Positions 28,301 through 36,566 of a DNA stretch of 48,119 nt are shown one piece after another. The notes below the pieces were generated by a model. The model was not told where the DNA came from and ran no database searches. It saw nothing but the letters and a program-made list of their open reading frames with translations. The stretch comes from a virus. Location of the stretch: IMG/VR virus record IMGVR_UViG_3300023174_000255, positions 1 to 48,119 of that record; one strand, given 5' to 3'. Positions within the stretch are counted from its first letter, which is position 1, and each line of letters opens with the position of its first letter. The position numbers and the translations under genes are program-made.

Positions 28301-28836
28301 ACGTGGTAGCCAACAGCGATTCTGGAAATAGAGGAAGGCTTTTTGCTTTAAACGCATCAGGAACTCCTTATGAGGGTATATCATTTTATCTGAACGGATC
28401 AATAGTTAGAGAGCCAGTCTTAAACATTAAAGAATGGTCAGTTATTGGCATATCCTTTGCGGTATCTTTATTATTTGACTCATATCTTGGAAATATTAAT
28501 CTTACAGGCCCAGCGGTATTTAATAATATTGCATATTATCAGGCAAATAGTATTAGAGAAGTTCAGAGCAGTGCAAAGCGACCTTGGCTCAAGGTTTTGA
28601 CAGATACAGTTACCACCTTTCAATGGCAGTTCTGGTTAAATAGTTTTACATGGGACGGTGTGCTTAATCTAGGACAGACAGAATTTTATTTTGTAAATCC
28701 ATCAGATATTTATAAGACCTATACTGGAACTAATAAGATTATTGTTGATGATGCTCAGGGAATATCGTATGCACCAGAATTAATCAAGATATATACAGAG
28801 ACAGAATGGTCAACAAGTATCTCTACACCAGTATAA
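25360..28836 (+). CDS. Large minor tail protein with LamG/ConA-like domain
   Basis: A 1158-residue protein. N-terminal SNLYAEKIYSEHPLVLWALD D is typical of this tail-protein type. A concanavalin/LamG-like sandwich lies around residues 285-380 (HNDYTVEFWARINANTSAPF, then LIHIRLIRNSASLLINGEEV), with further similar beta domains at about 540-680 and 940-1060 (a second SFYLNGS-type unit). Likely a structural tail or tip protein with carbohydrate-binding ability. No membrane segment is seen. Confidence 0.65.
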   Translation: MSNPSNLYAEKIYSEHPLVLWALDDQLDYISLITENQRNINSGWTITNGTTSSGSSISGEPFSDSVTTILTGNLSVNPTMDITAISPTIININTLNNDLETFSIGTYFYSNSIYLRNVSIGYEYTDPSTMTVVQNLKTFSTIFNERWSYISETFEKPNVNANLRIVLVVGIIEGASNTSENQFYFNGLSLGQWSEEFQVNSLGLNTTTVPAEVSQYGGLDAVEAQAYGIAEDSAYYIAESRLYATNSGIPLVYGASGVTVLKPYSDASLILPGKGFLNQKGQHNDYTVEFWARINANTSAPFRIFGPIASEDGLYVEGGFITLVIGDQFASHFVGEWYRPMLIHIRLIRNSASLLINGEEVLSLTIDTSSLVLPTELSEESGDVGNNQDWVGFYSSADISPFEVDCVAIYSYQVPVTLAKRRWVYGQGVISPEGINSAYGGTTAFIDYPFSNYAVNYNYPDFAQWQQGTFDNLLTTATTLRTPEYSLPEIFLGNKTLDELYADNQELQTIDSGPFLDNKFIRLRPNASWNSTNSYINFSRLNILADQIHTVYGVFSIINNTEDNTILLKVVNSQNGNYFEVKTLDADIVYTLFYNGVEEEIYVEEYGIPDAALFSAGFQISSLVNNYGGNLAAFFGNQNGLNLYVGGDGTSNVFSGRIYSVGLSTAINASYVATHFADNGIAIASSGQELLDHTASYTLLPTESYGKYFLDIGVASYWQDYLPLSYFAKYVTDETGSSHYDLDFLQFNIGYPSPAELTEDSGGEYYYDTTNSEIKSYATFQYVVDGANSVEEYADIVKPNQYNIIDLNDYTDWETTKFEIINNTIIYPKQNIDFNSLAIVYNLEITSRGILTKPILLNKLQFASQVLNSNSSNPVGTRFGVDLFPYKKSGIYYDYKTKNPFSIYKESTPYLYLTKNSGIEIRGEQNNLINRGISFPINSQLASNYRISATQLWFRYDKDFFPADPVELFEINHKQGTVKVYVVANSDSGNRGRLFALNASGTPYEGISFYLNGSIVREPVLNIKEWSVIGISFAVSLLFDSYLGNINLTGPAVFNNIAYYQANSIREVQSSAKRPWLKVLTDTVTTFQWQFWLNSFTWDGVLNLGQTEFYFVNPSDIYKTYTGTNKIIVDDAQGISYAPELIKIYTETEWSTSISTPV

Positions 28837-28838
28837 TC

Positions 28839-28847
28839 TGCTATACT
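28839..28847 (+). promoter_or_regulatory. Extended -10 promoter, leaderless type
   Basis: TGCTATACT, 7 nt before the ATG at 28855 (only 1 nt before the ATG at 28849, which argues for the second). Confidence 0.5.
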
Positions 28848-28854
28848 TATGGCT

Positions 28855-29253
28855 ATGGAATCGTTAATTAATCCAAAAACTGGTAAACCCTATGTAAAGA
28901 ATGTGCGACGCAAGGTAATTGAAAAGCACTATGACTGGGGACTATATGTATATAAAAAGTCAAATGGGAAGTGGTTCACTGATAACGAAGGATCAGTTTT
29001 AAACATACCTGCAGAGCGAGGGGATCTTTCAAAGATTTCTGAACTAAGAAGTGCTGCAGTCTTATACGGCGATGATGGAGAAGGCAAGGCAGTATTTGTT
29101 CCTGGCCTACATAGAATTAGTGAAGAAGAATATTCAGAACAAAAAGAAAGACTTAATGCTGGATTAATTCCTTCAATGAACGATTTGGGTGCTTGGCATG
29201 CAGCACAACAAACATTAGACAAACATGGAAGAGACTCATACGAAAATGGCTGA
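28855..29253 (+). CDS. Hypothetical protein upstream of portal
   Basis: A 132-residue protein (MESLINPKTGKPYVKNVRRK...) with KHYDWGLYVYKKSNGKWFTD NEG and PSMNDLGAWHAAQQTLDKHG. I take the ATG at 28855 over 28849 because the -10 is 7 nt before it. It overlaps the portal start. Conserved-looking in actinophage late regions by memory; function unknown. Confidence 0.65.
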   Translation: MESLINPKTGKPYVKNVRRKVIEKHYDWGLYVYKKSNGKWFTDNEGSVLNIPAERGDLSKISELRSAAVLYGDDGEGKAVFVPGLHRISEEEYSEQKERLNAGLIPSMNDLGAWHAAQQTLDKHGRDSYENG

Positions 29254-30850
29254 TCAAGAATACGTACGTGCAGGATTAAATACGCAAGAGCGTGATGAAA
29301 ATATTTTTAAGTCTCAAGACCCATTTAATAAGTCTTGGGAAAATTTAAAAGATTATTCTGGTCTTGATCAAAATTTCCGTCGTAGAACAACACGCAATAT
29401 GTCAAAGTATGTTAACCCAGAAGGCAACGAAGCATATTTAAATGCTGCAAACGTAACCCCTTCAGGTGTTGATTCTGGATCAAAACAAATTAATCCTGGT
29501 ACCGTATATCGTAATGGTTATGGTTTGTTTGACGTAATTACACCACCATATAATATGTATGAGTTGGCCAACTTCTATGATACATCTTTTGCTAATCATG
29601 CTGCAATTGATGCCAAAGTAGAAAATGTTGTTGGTCTTGGATACCGTTTTGATGTAACAGATAGAACTATGCTACGTTTTGAAAATAACGATGACCAAGC
29701 AGCCGTTGATCGTGCACGTCGTCGTATTGAAAGAATGAAAATTGAATTACGTGACTGGCTAGAGAACCTTAATGATGATGACAGTTTTACTAAAACAATG
29801 GAAAAAGTTTATACAGATCTTCAGGCAACTGGAAATGGATTTATTGAAGTAGGAAGAACAACAGCAGGAGAGATTGGATATGTTGGTCATATTCCAGCAA
29901 CGACTGTTCGTGTTCGTCGTCTTCGTGACGGATTTGTTCAAATCATTGGACAGAAAGTAGTTTACTTTAGAAACTTTAGCGCAAAGAATCCAAACCCAAT
30001 GGGAACAGATCCAAGACCAAATGAGATTATTCATCTTAAAGAATACTCACCATTAAATACATTTTATGGAATTCCAGACATTATTGCAGCAATGCCATCT
30101 TTAGTTGGAGACCAACTTGCATCTCAGTATAATATTGACTACTTTGAAAATAAGGCTGTTCCAAGATATGTTGTAACTCTTAAAGGAGCAAAACTTTCAG
30201 GGGATGCCGAAGACAAGATGTTTAGATTCCTTCAGACTGGACTAAAGGCTCAATCACACAGAACCCTCTACATACCACTTCCTGGTGATACTGATACCAA
30301 CAAGGTTGAGTTTAAGATGGAGCCAATTGAAAATGGTATCCAAGATGGATCATTTAAAGAGTATCGTAAGCAGAATCGTGATGACATTTTAATTGCTCAT
30401 CAGGTTCCAATGTCCAAACTTGGTGGTGCAGACTCTGGCGGCATTGCAGCAGCACTATCTCAGGATCGTACATTTAAAGAACAGGTATCTCGTCCAGCAC
30501 AAAGGCACCTGGAAAAGATTGTGAACAAGATTATTAAGGAAAAAACAGATGTCCTTGAGTTAAAGTTTAATGAGTTGACACTAACTGATGAAATTGCACA
30601 GTCTCAGATTCTTGAAAGATATGTAAAGACACAAGTCATGACTCCAAACGAGGCTCGTGAAAAACTTGACTTGCCACAAAGAGCAGACGGGGATGAACCA
30701 TTTATTATGTCTCCAAGACAAGCAACTGATGCTAGAGCAAATTTAGCAGGTACACGACAAAGAGATGCAGAACGAACAAATAATAATTCTGATTCAACAA
30801 CAACAGTTTCTGGACGCAATCCACAAGGAGAAGGAAGAGCATCTCAATAG
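29246..30850 (+). CDS. Portal protein
   Basis: A 534-residue protein with the features of HK97-family portals: N-terminal YRNGYGLFDVITPPYNMYEL, a central LQATGNGFIEVGR...VRVRRLRDG, PNEIIHLKEYSPLNTFYGIP, then QYNIDYFENKAVPRYVVTLK and ILIAHQVPMSKLGGADSGGI, and a charged C-terminus. It forms the dodecameric channel for DNA packaging. The ATG at 29246 is preferred over 29225, which has no ribosome site and overlaps the upstream gene by 29 nt. Confidence 0.85.
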   Translation: MADQEYVRAGLNTQERDENIFKSQDPFNKSWENLKDYSGLDQNFRRRTTRNMSKYVNPEGNEAYLNAANVTPSGVDSGSKQINPGTVYRNGYGLFDVITPPYNMYELANFYDTSFANHAAIDAKVENVVGLGYRFDVTDRTMLRFENNDDQAAVDRARRRIERMKIELRDWLENLNDDDSFTKTMEKVYTDLQATGNGFIEVGRTTAGEIGYVGHIPATTVRVRRLRDGFVQIIGQKVVYFRNFSAKNPNPMGTDPRPNEIIHLKEYSPLNTFYGIPDIIAAMPSLVGDQLASQYNIDYFENKAVPRYVVTLKGAKLSGDAEDKMFRFLQTGLKAQSHRTLYIPLPGDTDTNKVEFKMEPIENGIQDGSFKEYRKQNRDDILIAHQVPMSKLGGADSGGIAAALSQDRTFKEQVSRPAQRHLEKIVNKIIKEKTDVLELKFNELTLTDEIAQSQILERYVKTQVMTPNEAREKLDLPQRADGDEPFIMSPRQATDARANLAGTRQRDAERTNNNSDSTTTVSGRNPQGEGRASQ

Positions 30851-30872
30851 ATGAGAAAACCTTATAAACAAA

Positions 30873-30881
30873 TGCTATAAT
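30873..30881 (+). promoter_or_regulatory. Extended -10 promoter, leaderless/short leader
   Basis: TGCTATAAT, 9 nt before the ATG at 30891 (AGGAAGG in the gap). Confidence 0.6.
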
Positions 30882-30890
30882 AGGAAGGCT

Positions 30891-32195
30891 ATGTTAATAA
30901 ATAAGGCTCATTGGGTAACTGAAGGTGACAATGTTCGCCTCTCAATGCCCATCGGAAAAGTAGATGTTGAACGCCGTATGGTGTCAGGCTTTGCAACGCT
31001 TGATAACGTTGATCGCCAAGGAGATATTGTAACAACAGAATCTAGCGTAGATGCATTTAAAAACTTTCGTGGCAATCTTCGTGAAATGCACCAACCATCA
31101 GCAGTTGGAAAGATCGTTTCATTTAAAGAAGACAAATATTTTGATCCAAATGATAAAAAGTTTTATAGCGGAGTTTATGTATCTGCATACGTTTCAAAGG
31201 GTGCACAGGATGCATGGGAAAAGGTTTTAGACGGAACATATACTGGTTTTTCAATCGGTGGAAATATTAAGTCATGGGATGATGCCTATGATGAAAAAAT
31301 GGATAAGTCAATCCGTGTAATTAAAAATTATGAACTACATGAACTTTCTCTTGTTGATAATCCAGCAAATCAGTTTGCAAACATTGTATCTATTGAAAAA
31401 GTAAATGGCCAAAACGTTGTTGATGGATATTTATCAAAAACAGAGATTGAAAATGTTTTCTGGGATTCAGAAAGCGGTATTGTTATGGTATCAGATTCTG
31501 ATTCAGCAGTAAGTCCAACTAACGGTAATAAGATGCAAAATATAGGTTTTATAGAAAAAAATGATAAAGAAAATACTGAAATGATAAAATTCTTAGTTGA
31601 TAGTGCTAAAGGCATTAGTACAATTAAGATTACTAAGGAGGTAAATCCAATGACAGAATCAACAGAAACAGCCGTAGACGCTGTAGTTGAAAATGCAGAG
31701 GTTGCTCCAGAGGTACAACCAGCAGATGTTGTTGAAACACCTGTAGTTGCTGAAGAAGTTGCAGTTGCTGAAGAAGCACCTGTTGCAGAAGCAGTTGACG
31801 GTGGTGCAGATTCTCCTGTTGCAGAAGCAGCAGTAGAAGTAGAGAAATCAGAAACAACAGTAGATGCTGTTTCAGAAGTTAAAGAAGAAGTTGCTAAAGC
31901 AGTTTCAGAAATTAATGCTTCTCTAACTAATGCCTTTGGCGATCTTGCTGCAACTATTAAGTCTCTTAATGAGCAGGTAGCAGCAGTAACAAAGTCTCTT
32001 GATACAGTAACATCTGATGTTAACAATATTAAGAGTAACTTTAACGAGTTTGGCAAGCGAGTAGATCTTGTAGAACAAGACACCGCTTTCCGCAAGTCTG
32101 GCGATCTAGGCGAGATCGTACAGGAATCACCACAAGTGGTTCAAAAATCCCTATGGGGCGGTCGTTTCCTCACAAATACCGACCTATTTAACTAA
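30891..32195 (+). CDS. Prohead protease fused in frame to scaffold
   Basis: A 434-residue protein. Residues about 1-170 are an XkdF/S78-like prohead protease: RMVSGFATLDNVDRQGDIVT, the histidine in MHQPSAVGKIV, GTYTGFSIGG with the catalytic-type Ser, and ELHELSLVDNPAN. The C-terminal 181 residues are an acidic Val/Ala/Glu-rich linker and a coiled coil (VSEINASLTNAFGDLAATIK ...NEFGKRVDLVEQD), as expected of a scaffold. A strong internal start at 31650 may make the scaffold alone. Between portal and capsid, as in HK97-like phages. Confidence 0.8.
   Translation: MLINKAHWVTEGDNVRLSMPIGKVDVERRMVSGFATLDNVDRQGDIVTTESSVDAFKNFRGNLREMHQPSAVGKIVSFKEDKYFDPNDKKFYSGVYVSAYVSKGAQDAWEKVLDGTYTGFSIGGNIKSWDDAYDEKMDKSIRVIKNYELHELSLVDNPANQFANIVSIEKVNGQNVVDGYLSKTEIENVFWDSESGIVMVSDSDSAVSPTNGNKMQNIGFIEKNDKENTEMIKFLVDSAKGISTIKITKEVNPMTESTETAVDAVVENAEVAPEVQPADVVETPVVAEEVAVAEEAPVAEAVDGGADSPVAEAAVEVEKSETTVDAVSEVKEEVAKAVSEINASLTNAFGDLAATIKSLNEQVAAVTKSLDTVTSDVNNIKSNFNEFGKRVDLVEQDTAFRKSGDLGEIVQESPQVVQKSLWGGRFLTNTDLFN
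31650..32195 (+). CDS. Nested scaffolding protein from an internal start
   Basis: An in-frame ATG at 31650 is preceded by AAGGAGGT with a 7-nt gap, the best Shine-Dalgarno in this gene. It would give a 181-residue acidic, coiled-coil protein identical to the protease's C-terminal part. The arrangement parallels the lambda C/Nu3 pair, where the scaffold is the C-terminal part of the protease gene. The signal is seen in the sequence; independent translation is inferred. Confidence 0.6.
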   Translation: MTESTETAVDAVVENAEVAPEVQPADVVETPVVAEEVAVAEEAPVAEAVDGGADSPVAEAAVEVEKSETTVDAVSEVKEEVAKAVSEINASLTNAFGDLAATIKSLNEQVAAVTKSLDTVTSDVNNIKSNFNEFGKRVDLVEQDTAFRKSGDLGEIVQESPQVVQKSLWGGRFLTNTDLFN

Positions 32196-32222
32196 GGTAT
32201 ATATCACTAGGAGGTGAACAAT

Positions 32223-33377
32223 ATGTCGGAACAAAATACAAATATAGAAAAAAACTATCCAGGTTCAGGTGGCTCAGGAGCAGAACTTAACTCCCAAGGC
32301 GCATTAGTATCTGGTGGTGTTGGTGGTGCAACAGGACGTAATGCTGACGGTAACGTAAGTCCAGCAGCAGCGCTTGGTAACACAGCAACAGCAGCATTTG
32401 GTTCTACAACAGGAGCAAATGCCGTAAATCCTACAGGAGTCTCTGGTGGTATTCTAGCACCTGAACAAGCACGTCGTTTTATTGACTACGTGTGGGATGC
32501 AACTGTTCTCGCCAAGGATGGCCGTAAGGTCACTATGCGAGCAAATACAATGGAAATTGAGAAGGTCAACGTTGGAGAGCGTGTTATCCGTGCAGCAGCA
32601 CAGGGTGCACCAGACTACACAAACGTTGGTGCTACATTTTCTAAGGTAGAACTCACAACAAAGAAGATTCGTTTGGACTGGGAAGTTTCTACAGAATCAC
32701 TAGAAGACAATATTGAAGGTGCAGCACTTGAAGATCATCTAGTTCGCTTGATGACAAATGCTTTCGCTAACGATATTGAAGATCTTGCAATTAATGGAAC
32801 TGGATCTGGCGCAGACGCATTCCTTTCAATTATGCCTGGCTTCGTTGCTCAGGTAAACCAAGTTGCAGCAAATGATGCTCACGAAGCAGCAGTTACTGTA
32901 GCAAACAACGAGTGGACAACAGCCACAATGCAAAGCATTATCTTGGCCATGCCACGTAAGTATCGTGCAATTAAGAGCAATCTTAAGTTCTATGCAGGTA
33001 CAGATGCATTCCAAGGTATCGTTAAGAACAACGGTACACTTGCAGATGCAGTAGCAGAAGCATTCGCTACTCGTACAGCAGGAACACCAGCAAACCGTCA
33101 AGATTACCTTGATGGAAATGCACAAACACTTGGTAACTCACGCACAACTCGTGTACTAGGTGTAGATGTTCTTGAAGTTCCTTACTACCCTGCAGGTTAT
33201 GTAGATCTTACATTCCCAGCAAACCGTGTATGGGGATTCCAGAGAGACATCACTGTAAACCGTGAATACAAGCCAAAGAAGGACACAATTGAATACACAG
33301 TATTCGTCCGTTTTGGTATTCAATGGGAAGAACTAGACGCTGTATCTTATGCAGATGCAGATGCAACTGATTCGTAA
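32223..33377 (+). CDS. Major capsid protein (HK97-fold-like)
   Basis: A 384-residue protein with a flexible Gly/Ala-rich N-terminus (residues 1-80). It continues VSGGILAPEQARRFIDYVWD, KVTMRANTMEIEKVNVGERV, TTKKIRLDWEVSTESLEDNI EG, FANDIEDLAINGTG and a C-terminal RDITVNREYKPKKDTIEYTV with VRFGIQWEELDAV. Order and neighbours (protease/scaffold before, connectors after) identify it. The ATG at 32223 is chosen over a GTG at 32214, because AGGAGG (32209-32214) sits 8 nt upstream of the ATG. Confidence 0.9.
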   Translation: MSEQNTNIEKNYPGSGGSGAELNSQGALVSGGVGGATGRNADGNVSPAAALGNTATAAFGSTTGANAVNPTGVSGGILAPEQARRFIDYVWDATVLAKDGRKVTMRANTMEIEKVNVGERVIRAAAQGAPDYTNVGATFSKVELTTKKIRLDWEVSTESLEDNIEGAALEDHLVRLMTNAFANDIEDLAINGTGSGADAFLSIMPGFVAQVNQVAANDAHEAAVTVANNEWTTATMQSIILAMPRKYRAIKSNLKFYAGTDAFQGIVKNNGTLADAVAEAFATRTAGTPANRQDYLDGNAQTLGNSRTTRVLGVDVLEVPYYPAGYVDLTFPANRVWGFQRDITVNREYKPKKDTIEYTVFVRFGIQWEELDAVSYADADATDS

Positions 33378-33396
33378 TCATTGACCACCCAGATTG

Positions 33397-33426
33397 AGGG
33401 AGGATGGATTAATTTCTGTCCTCCCT
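33397..33426 (+). terminator. Hairpin after the major capsid gene
   Basis: AGGGAGGA (33397-33404) pairs perfectly with TCCTCCCT (33419-33426) around a 14-nt loop, but no T-run follows. It is possibly a partial terminator or mRNA-stabilising hairpin reducing expression downstream of the capsid gene. Confidence 0.45.
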
Positions 33427-33437
33427 TAGTCATATTC

Positions 33438-33446
33438 TGGTATAAT
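33438..33446 (+). promoter_or_regulatory. Extended -10 promoter
   Basis: TGGTATAAT, 5 nt before the first ATG (33452) and 23 nt before a third ATG (33470) that has its own GGGAG ribosome site. Confidence 0.6.
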
Positions 33447-33451
33447 TACAA

Positions 33452-33808
33452 ATGAGTATGGGAGATTATATGACAATTGAAGAATTAGCAAAAAAGACCG
33501 TAATGGAACTAAAATCTTATGCTAAGAAAAATAACATTGATCTATTTGGGGTATCTACTAAATTAGAAATTTTAGAAGTAATTGCAAGTTTTATTCCAAA
33601 CGGACAAACAGAAGTCGTTACAGAACAAAAAGCACCAGTTGAAAAGGTAGCACTTTATTCAGATAGAAACATCTATTGGGATGGGGTTGGAGAAGTAAAA
33701 GTGGGATATAACATCGTCTCAAAGGAGGCATCGGAAAAGTGGATTACTCGTAAGGCAGTCAGAATTGCACAGCCTGAAGAAGTAGCCTCATACTACGGTA
33801 AACAATAA
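33452..33808 (+). CDS. Head-region protein with Rho-N/SAP-like N-terminus
   Basis: A 118-residue protein. MTIEELAKKTVMELKSYAKK NNIDLFG then STKLEILEVI resembles the helix-extended-helix Rho-N/SAP-like motif often found in small phage head proteins next to the capsid gene. The C-terminal half (YWDGVGEVKVGYNIVSKEAS EKWITRKAVR) is a beta-alpha segment. Starts at 33452, 33458 or 33470 are possible; the last has the better ribosome site. Often annotated near head-tail joining genes; role unproven. TAATG to the next gene. Confidence 0.6.
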   Translation: MSMGDYMTIEELAKKTVMELKSYAKKNNIDLFGVSTKLEILEVIASFIPNGQTEVVTEQKAPVEKVALYSDRNIYWDGVGEVKVGYNIVSKEASEKWITRKAVRIAQPEEVASYYGKQ

Positions 33809-34794
33809 TGTCAGTCATTCTTCGCATTCCACCATACCCGCTTTCTGTAACCTATACAGTTCCAGATGAGTCAGCAGATTACATACTTGTTATTGAAGAC
33901 GTACCAGAGCAAACAGAACTTGAAGTGTTTGTCAGTGGAGAGTCTGGACAAACATCTTCATCAGAAGGAACCATAACATACACCCTGTCTGGAGACTTTG
34001 TAAAATATGATAAGTCTTATTCTGTAACAGTATATGAAGACATTGATGGCGAACGTGGAGATATTGTTATTGAAGACAATCTACAGATTGAACGTCCATA
34101 TGTTGATCCAAATACTTTAGGAACAACAGCAACAGAAATAGCAGAATATAAACAACACGAATCTTTGGCTAGAGCAATTATTGATTCAATAGTTGATGGG
34201 TTTTATTATAAACGAAATTACCTAGAAGTTGTAGGTCAAGAGACAGACTACATCCCTCTTTGGGATAGAACACATAAAATTTTAAAGGCATATGAAAATG
34301 CAGAACTTGTATATGATGTAAGTGACCCAGACGGTCCAGCACTTGGAGAGTTTAATTATATTATTACAAAAGATAAAACAGCAATCACAAAAGATCCAGT
34401 TCAAGTAACAGATTCATTAAATAGAGCAGAAAGACGCCCATCAAGAATTCCTTTAGCAGTATCTGACTCATACGCACTTTTTGATACAGAAGATAGTGGA
34501 AACACACAGACAATTACACCTGGTGTAGGCTTTAGGCAAGGAACAGATTATATTTTCTTGCTAGAAACTGGATACAAGGTTGTTCCGATTGATATTCAAG
34601 ATGCAACCATGCTACTAATTAACGATATTAAATGTGGCAAATTAGATTATTATAAGAGATATGTAAAGAACTACAGCACTGATCAATTTAAGATTGAGTA
34701 CGATAAGAGAATGATTGAGGGTACTGGAAATATTATTGTAGACAAGATTTTGTCTAAATATGTTAATAATATTGTTCGTCCTGGAGTGTTGTAA
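33808..34794 (+). CDS. Head-tail adaptor / connector-region protein
   Basis: A 328-residue protein. The N-terminal 100 residues are a beta domain (LRIPPYPLSVTYTVPDESAD ...SYSVTVYEDIDGERG). Residues about 110-150 (ATEIAEYKQHESLARAIIDS IVDGFYYKRNYLEVVGQETD) form the helical adaptor-like part, followed by a long mixed domain ending YKRYVKNYSTDQFKIEYDKR. Position just behind the capsid genes and the helical motif support a head-completion adaptor. TAATG on both sides. Confidence 0.65.
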   Translation: MSVILRIPPYPLSVTYTVPDESADYILVIEDVPEQTELEVFVSGESGQTSSSEGTITYTLSGDFVKYDKSYSVTVYEDIDGERGDIVIEDNLQIERPYVDPNTLGTTATEIAEYKQHESLARAIIDSIVDGFYYKRNYLEVVGQETDYIPLWDRTHKILKAYENAELVYDVSDPDGPALGEFNYIITKDKTAITKDPVQVTDSLNRAERRPSRIPLAVSDSYALFDTEDSGNTQTITPGVGFRQGTDYIFLLETGYKVVPIDIQDATMLLINDIKCGKLDYYKRYVKNYSTDQFKIEYDKRMIEGTGNIIVDKILSKYVNNIVRPGVL

Positions 34795-35243
34795 TGACTG
34801 TATGCGAAACTACAGAATTCATGTTTCCAATGAAGGCAGATATATACTTTCCAATCCTTCAACAAGGTGATTATGGACAACCTAAAAAAGACTGGGTATA
34901 TGATAGAACAATTATATGTAATGCTACACCAGTAGGCGGTTTAGGCAATGAAGATATTAAGCCAGAAGCATTTCTACAATATGAGAATAAACTTATTGTA
35001 AGAACAAAAAATGACCCAAGAGTATCATCAAATAATGCAAATAATGCAATTACTAATATTTTAGTTACCAACATTAGAGATGCTGGAGACGTTGTTATAT
35101 ATAGAGAAACTGCTGGCCCAAGGTCTGGCAGAGGAACCATTTATGAAGTAGCAACAGTAGAACCATTTACTGGACCATTTGGCTCAGTAGAATATTACAA
35201 AATGTTATGGCGTAGAACTGAGAATCAAACGGTAGGCGACTAA
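34794..35243 (+). CDS. Head-closure (stopper-like) protein
   Basis: A 149-residue beta-rich protein: MFPMKADIYFPILQQGDYGQ PKKDW, CNATPVGGLGN, LIVRTKNDPR and a C-terminal TIYEVATVEPFTGPFGSVEY YKMLWRR. Size, order in the late operon and beta pattern fit the stopper class. Overlap TAATG with its neighbours. Confidence 0.6.
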   Translation: MTVCETTEFMFPMKADIYFPILQQGDYGQPKKDWVYDRTIICNATPVGGLGNEDIKPEAFLQYENKLIVRTKNDPRVSSNNANNAITNILVTNIRDAGDVVIYRETAGPRSGRGTIYEVATVEPFTGPFGSVEYYKMLWRRTENQTVGD

Positions 35244-35920
35244 TGATAGTCACAATGAACTCTAAAAGTTTTGAAATGCAGATGAACAATATAATTAACT
35301 ATTCCTTTGGTTTTTTAGAAGGCGTTCAAAAAGGTAAAAAAATATTTCTTGATAAACTAGGTAAAGGCGTAATACAAGCCCTTGCTCAATATATTGACGC
35401 TGAGGCAAGGTCTAATCCAAAAGCATTGCATCATGTTTATGAGTGGAATCAAACTGGAAGTCCTACATCTAGATTGTTTGATCTTAATTACACAGTTAGC
35501 AATCTTGGGTTATCAATTAATTCTACATTTAGACAATCAAGAACAGTGTCAGAAAATATGACAGTGCCTTTTTATAATAAAGCAAAGATTATGGAAAATG
35601 GAATTCCAGTTACAATTTCACCAACCAAATCACAAGTCTTAAGATTTAGCGGTCCAAGCGGAGATGTATTTACTAAAAAACCAATCAAGGTTGATTCTCC
35701 AGGAGGAGACGAAGTGTTTGGTAGTTTTGAATCTACAGTTGATATTTTTATTTCAAGATACTTTAAGCAATCATTTTTAAGAGCATCTGGACTTTACGAT
35801 TATATTAAAAAACCAGTTCTATATAAAAAGAACTTTGCTGCTGGATCTAAACTTGGAAGAAGCAAGGGCGTTGATACTGGATTTAAATGGATAGCAAATG
35901 CAATAATTGGAGTAGAATAG
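35243..35920 (+). CDS. Neck / tail-completion protein
   Basis: A 225-residue protein (NSKSFEMQMNNIINYSFGFL EGVQKGKKIFLDKLGKGVIQ ALAQYIDAEARSNP...). The N-terminal helix and central TPVT...basic region resemble HK97 gp10-like tail-completion proteins. The long C-terminal part (EVFGSFESTVDIFISRYFKQ SFLRASGLYDYI) is specific. Assigned mainly from position. Confidence 0.55.
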   Translation: MIVTMNSKSFEMQMNNIINYSFGFLEGVQKGKKIFLDKLGKGVIQALAQYIDAEARSNPKALHHVYEWNQTGSPTSRLFDLNYTVSNLGLSINSTFRQSRTVSENMTVPFYNKAKIMENGIPVTISPTKSQVLRFSGPSGDVFTKKPIKVDSPGGDEVFGSFESTVDIFISRYFKQSFLRASGLYDYIKKPVLYKKNFAAGSKLGRSKGVDTGFKWIANAIIGVE

Positions 35921-35924
35921 ACTT

Positions 35925-36494
35925 ATGACTATATTAACAGATACGGGATTCCCACCAACATTTCTAAACGGCTATATTCTTTCAGAGTTGGCTCACTATA
36001 ATTTAATTGCAGATGCAGATTTAGTTAATCCAAGTCCAATGGTTCCAGCGCAATTTCCTACAAATATTGAAGACCTATACAACGATAGCATTATAATTAG
36101 ACAGACAGAAAGTCCATTGCTAGTTGTATATGACAGACTCATGAGGTTTAGACCAACACCATTCTATGCTCGCAAGAGAGAGCAATTAATCTATTTCTTA
36201 TATTCTACAGATGTTGGCAAACTGATAGACTCTGTTCGTGTAATATCAAATGCCCTGGATCGTGAAGACTCATCTGCTCAAGACATTAATTCATGGGCAG
36301 TTAATAATCCTATTTTAAATTCCCAAGGAAGCGTAATCCCATATAATATTTTCTTCCATAATACAAGGGTATACCAAGCAGACGAAAGCAGAGACGTTGC
36401 AGAATTGGCATCGGCTAGAACCTTGTTTGTAAACAAGATTATTGTTGAATATGACTATCATATTAAGACTGAGCCAGATTCTAGATATACATAA
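35925..36494 (+). CDS. Tail terminator protein candidate
   Basis: A 189-residue protein: YILSELAHYNLIADADLVNP, SIIIRQTESPLLVVYDRLMR FRPTPFY, LIYFLYSTDVGKLIDSVRVI, ILNSQGSVIPYNIFFHNTRV YQADESRDVAELASARTLFV. The place directly before the tail tube and the beta-alpha pattern fit a tail terminator. No closer evidence. Confidence 0.55.
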   Translation: MTILTDTGFPPTFLNGYILSELAHYNLIADADLVNPSPMVPAQFPTNIEDLYNDSIIIRQTESPLLVVYDRLMRFRPTPFYARKREQLIYFLYSTDVGKLIDSVRVISNALDREDSSAQDINSWAVNNPILNSQGSVIPYNIFFHNTRVYQADESRDVAELASARTLFVNKIIVEYDYHIKTEPDSRYT

Positions 36495-36501
36495 AAGGTT
36501 G

Positions 36502-36507
36502 TATAAT
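36502..36507 (+). promoter_or_regulatory. -10 box before the tail tube gene
   Basis: TATAAT preceded by TTG rather than TGn, 59 nt upstream of the ATG at 36567. The leader contains AAAGAGGTGAA as ribosome site. Confidence 0.45.
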
Positions 36508-36566
36508 TAGTCTTGAGGAAACACGCCAAACAACTTAATAATACTTTATGAAAGAGGTGAACAAAT

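Noticed and set aside
31370-32095. A 241-codon minus-strand frame in the protease-scaffold gene
   Set aside because: A mirror of the acidic Val/Ala/Glu-rich coding region; Ser/Thr/Ala-rich with no family pattern and no ribosome site.
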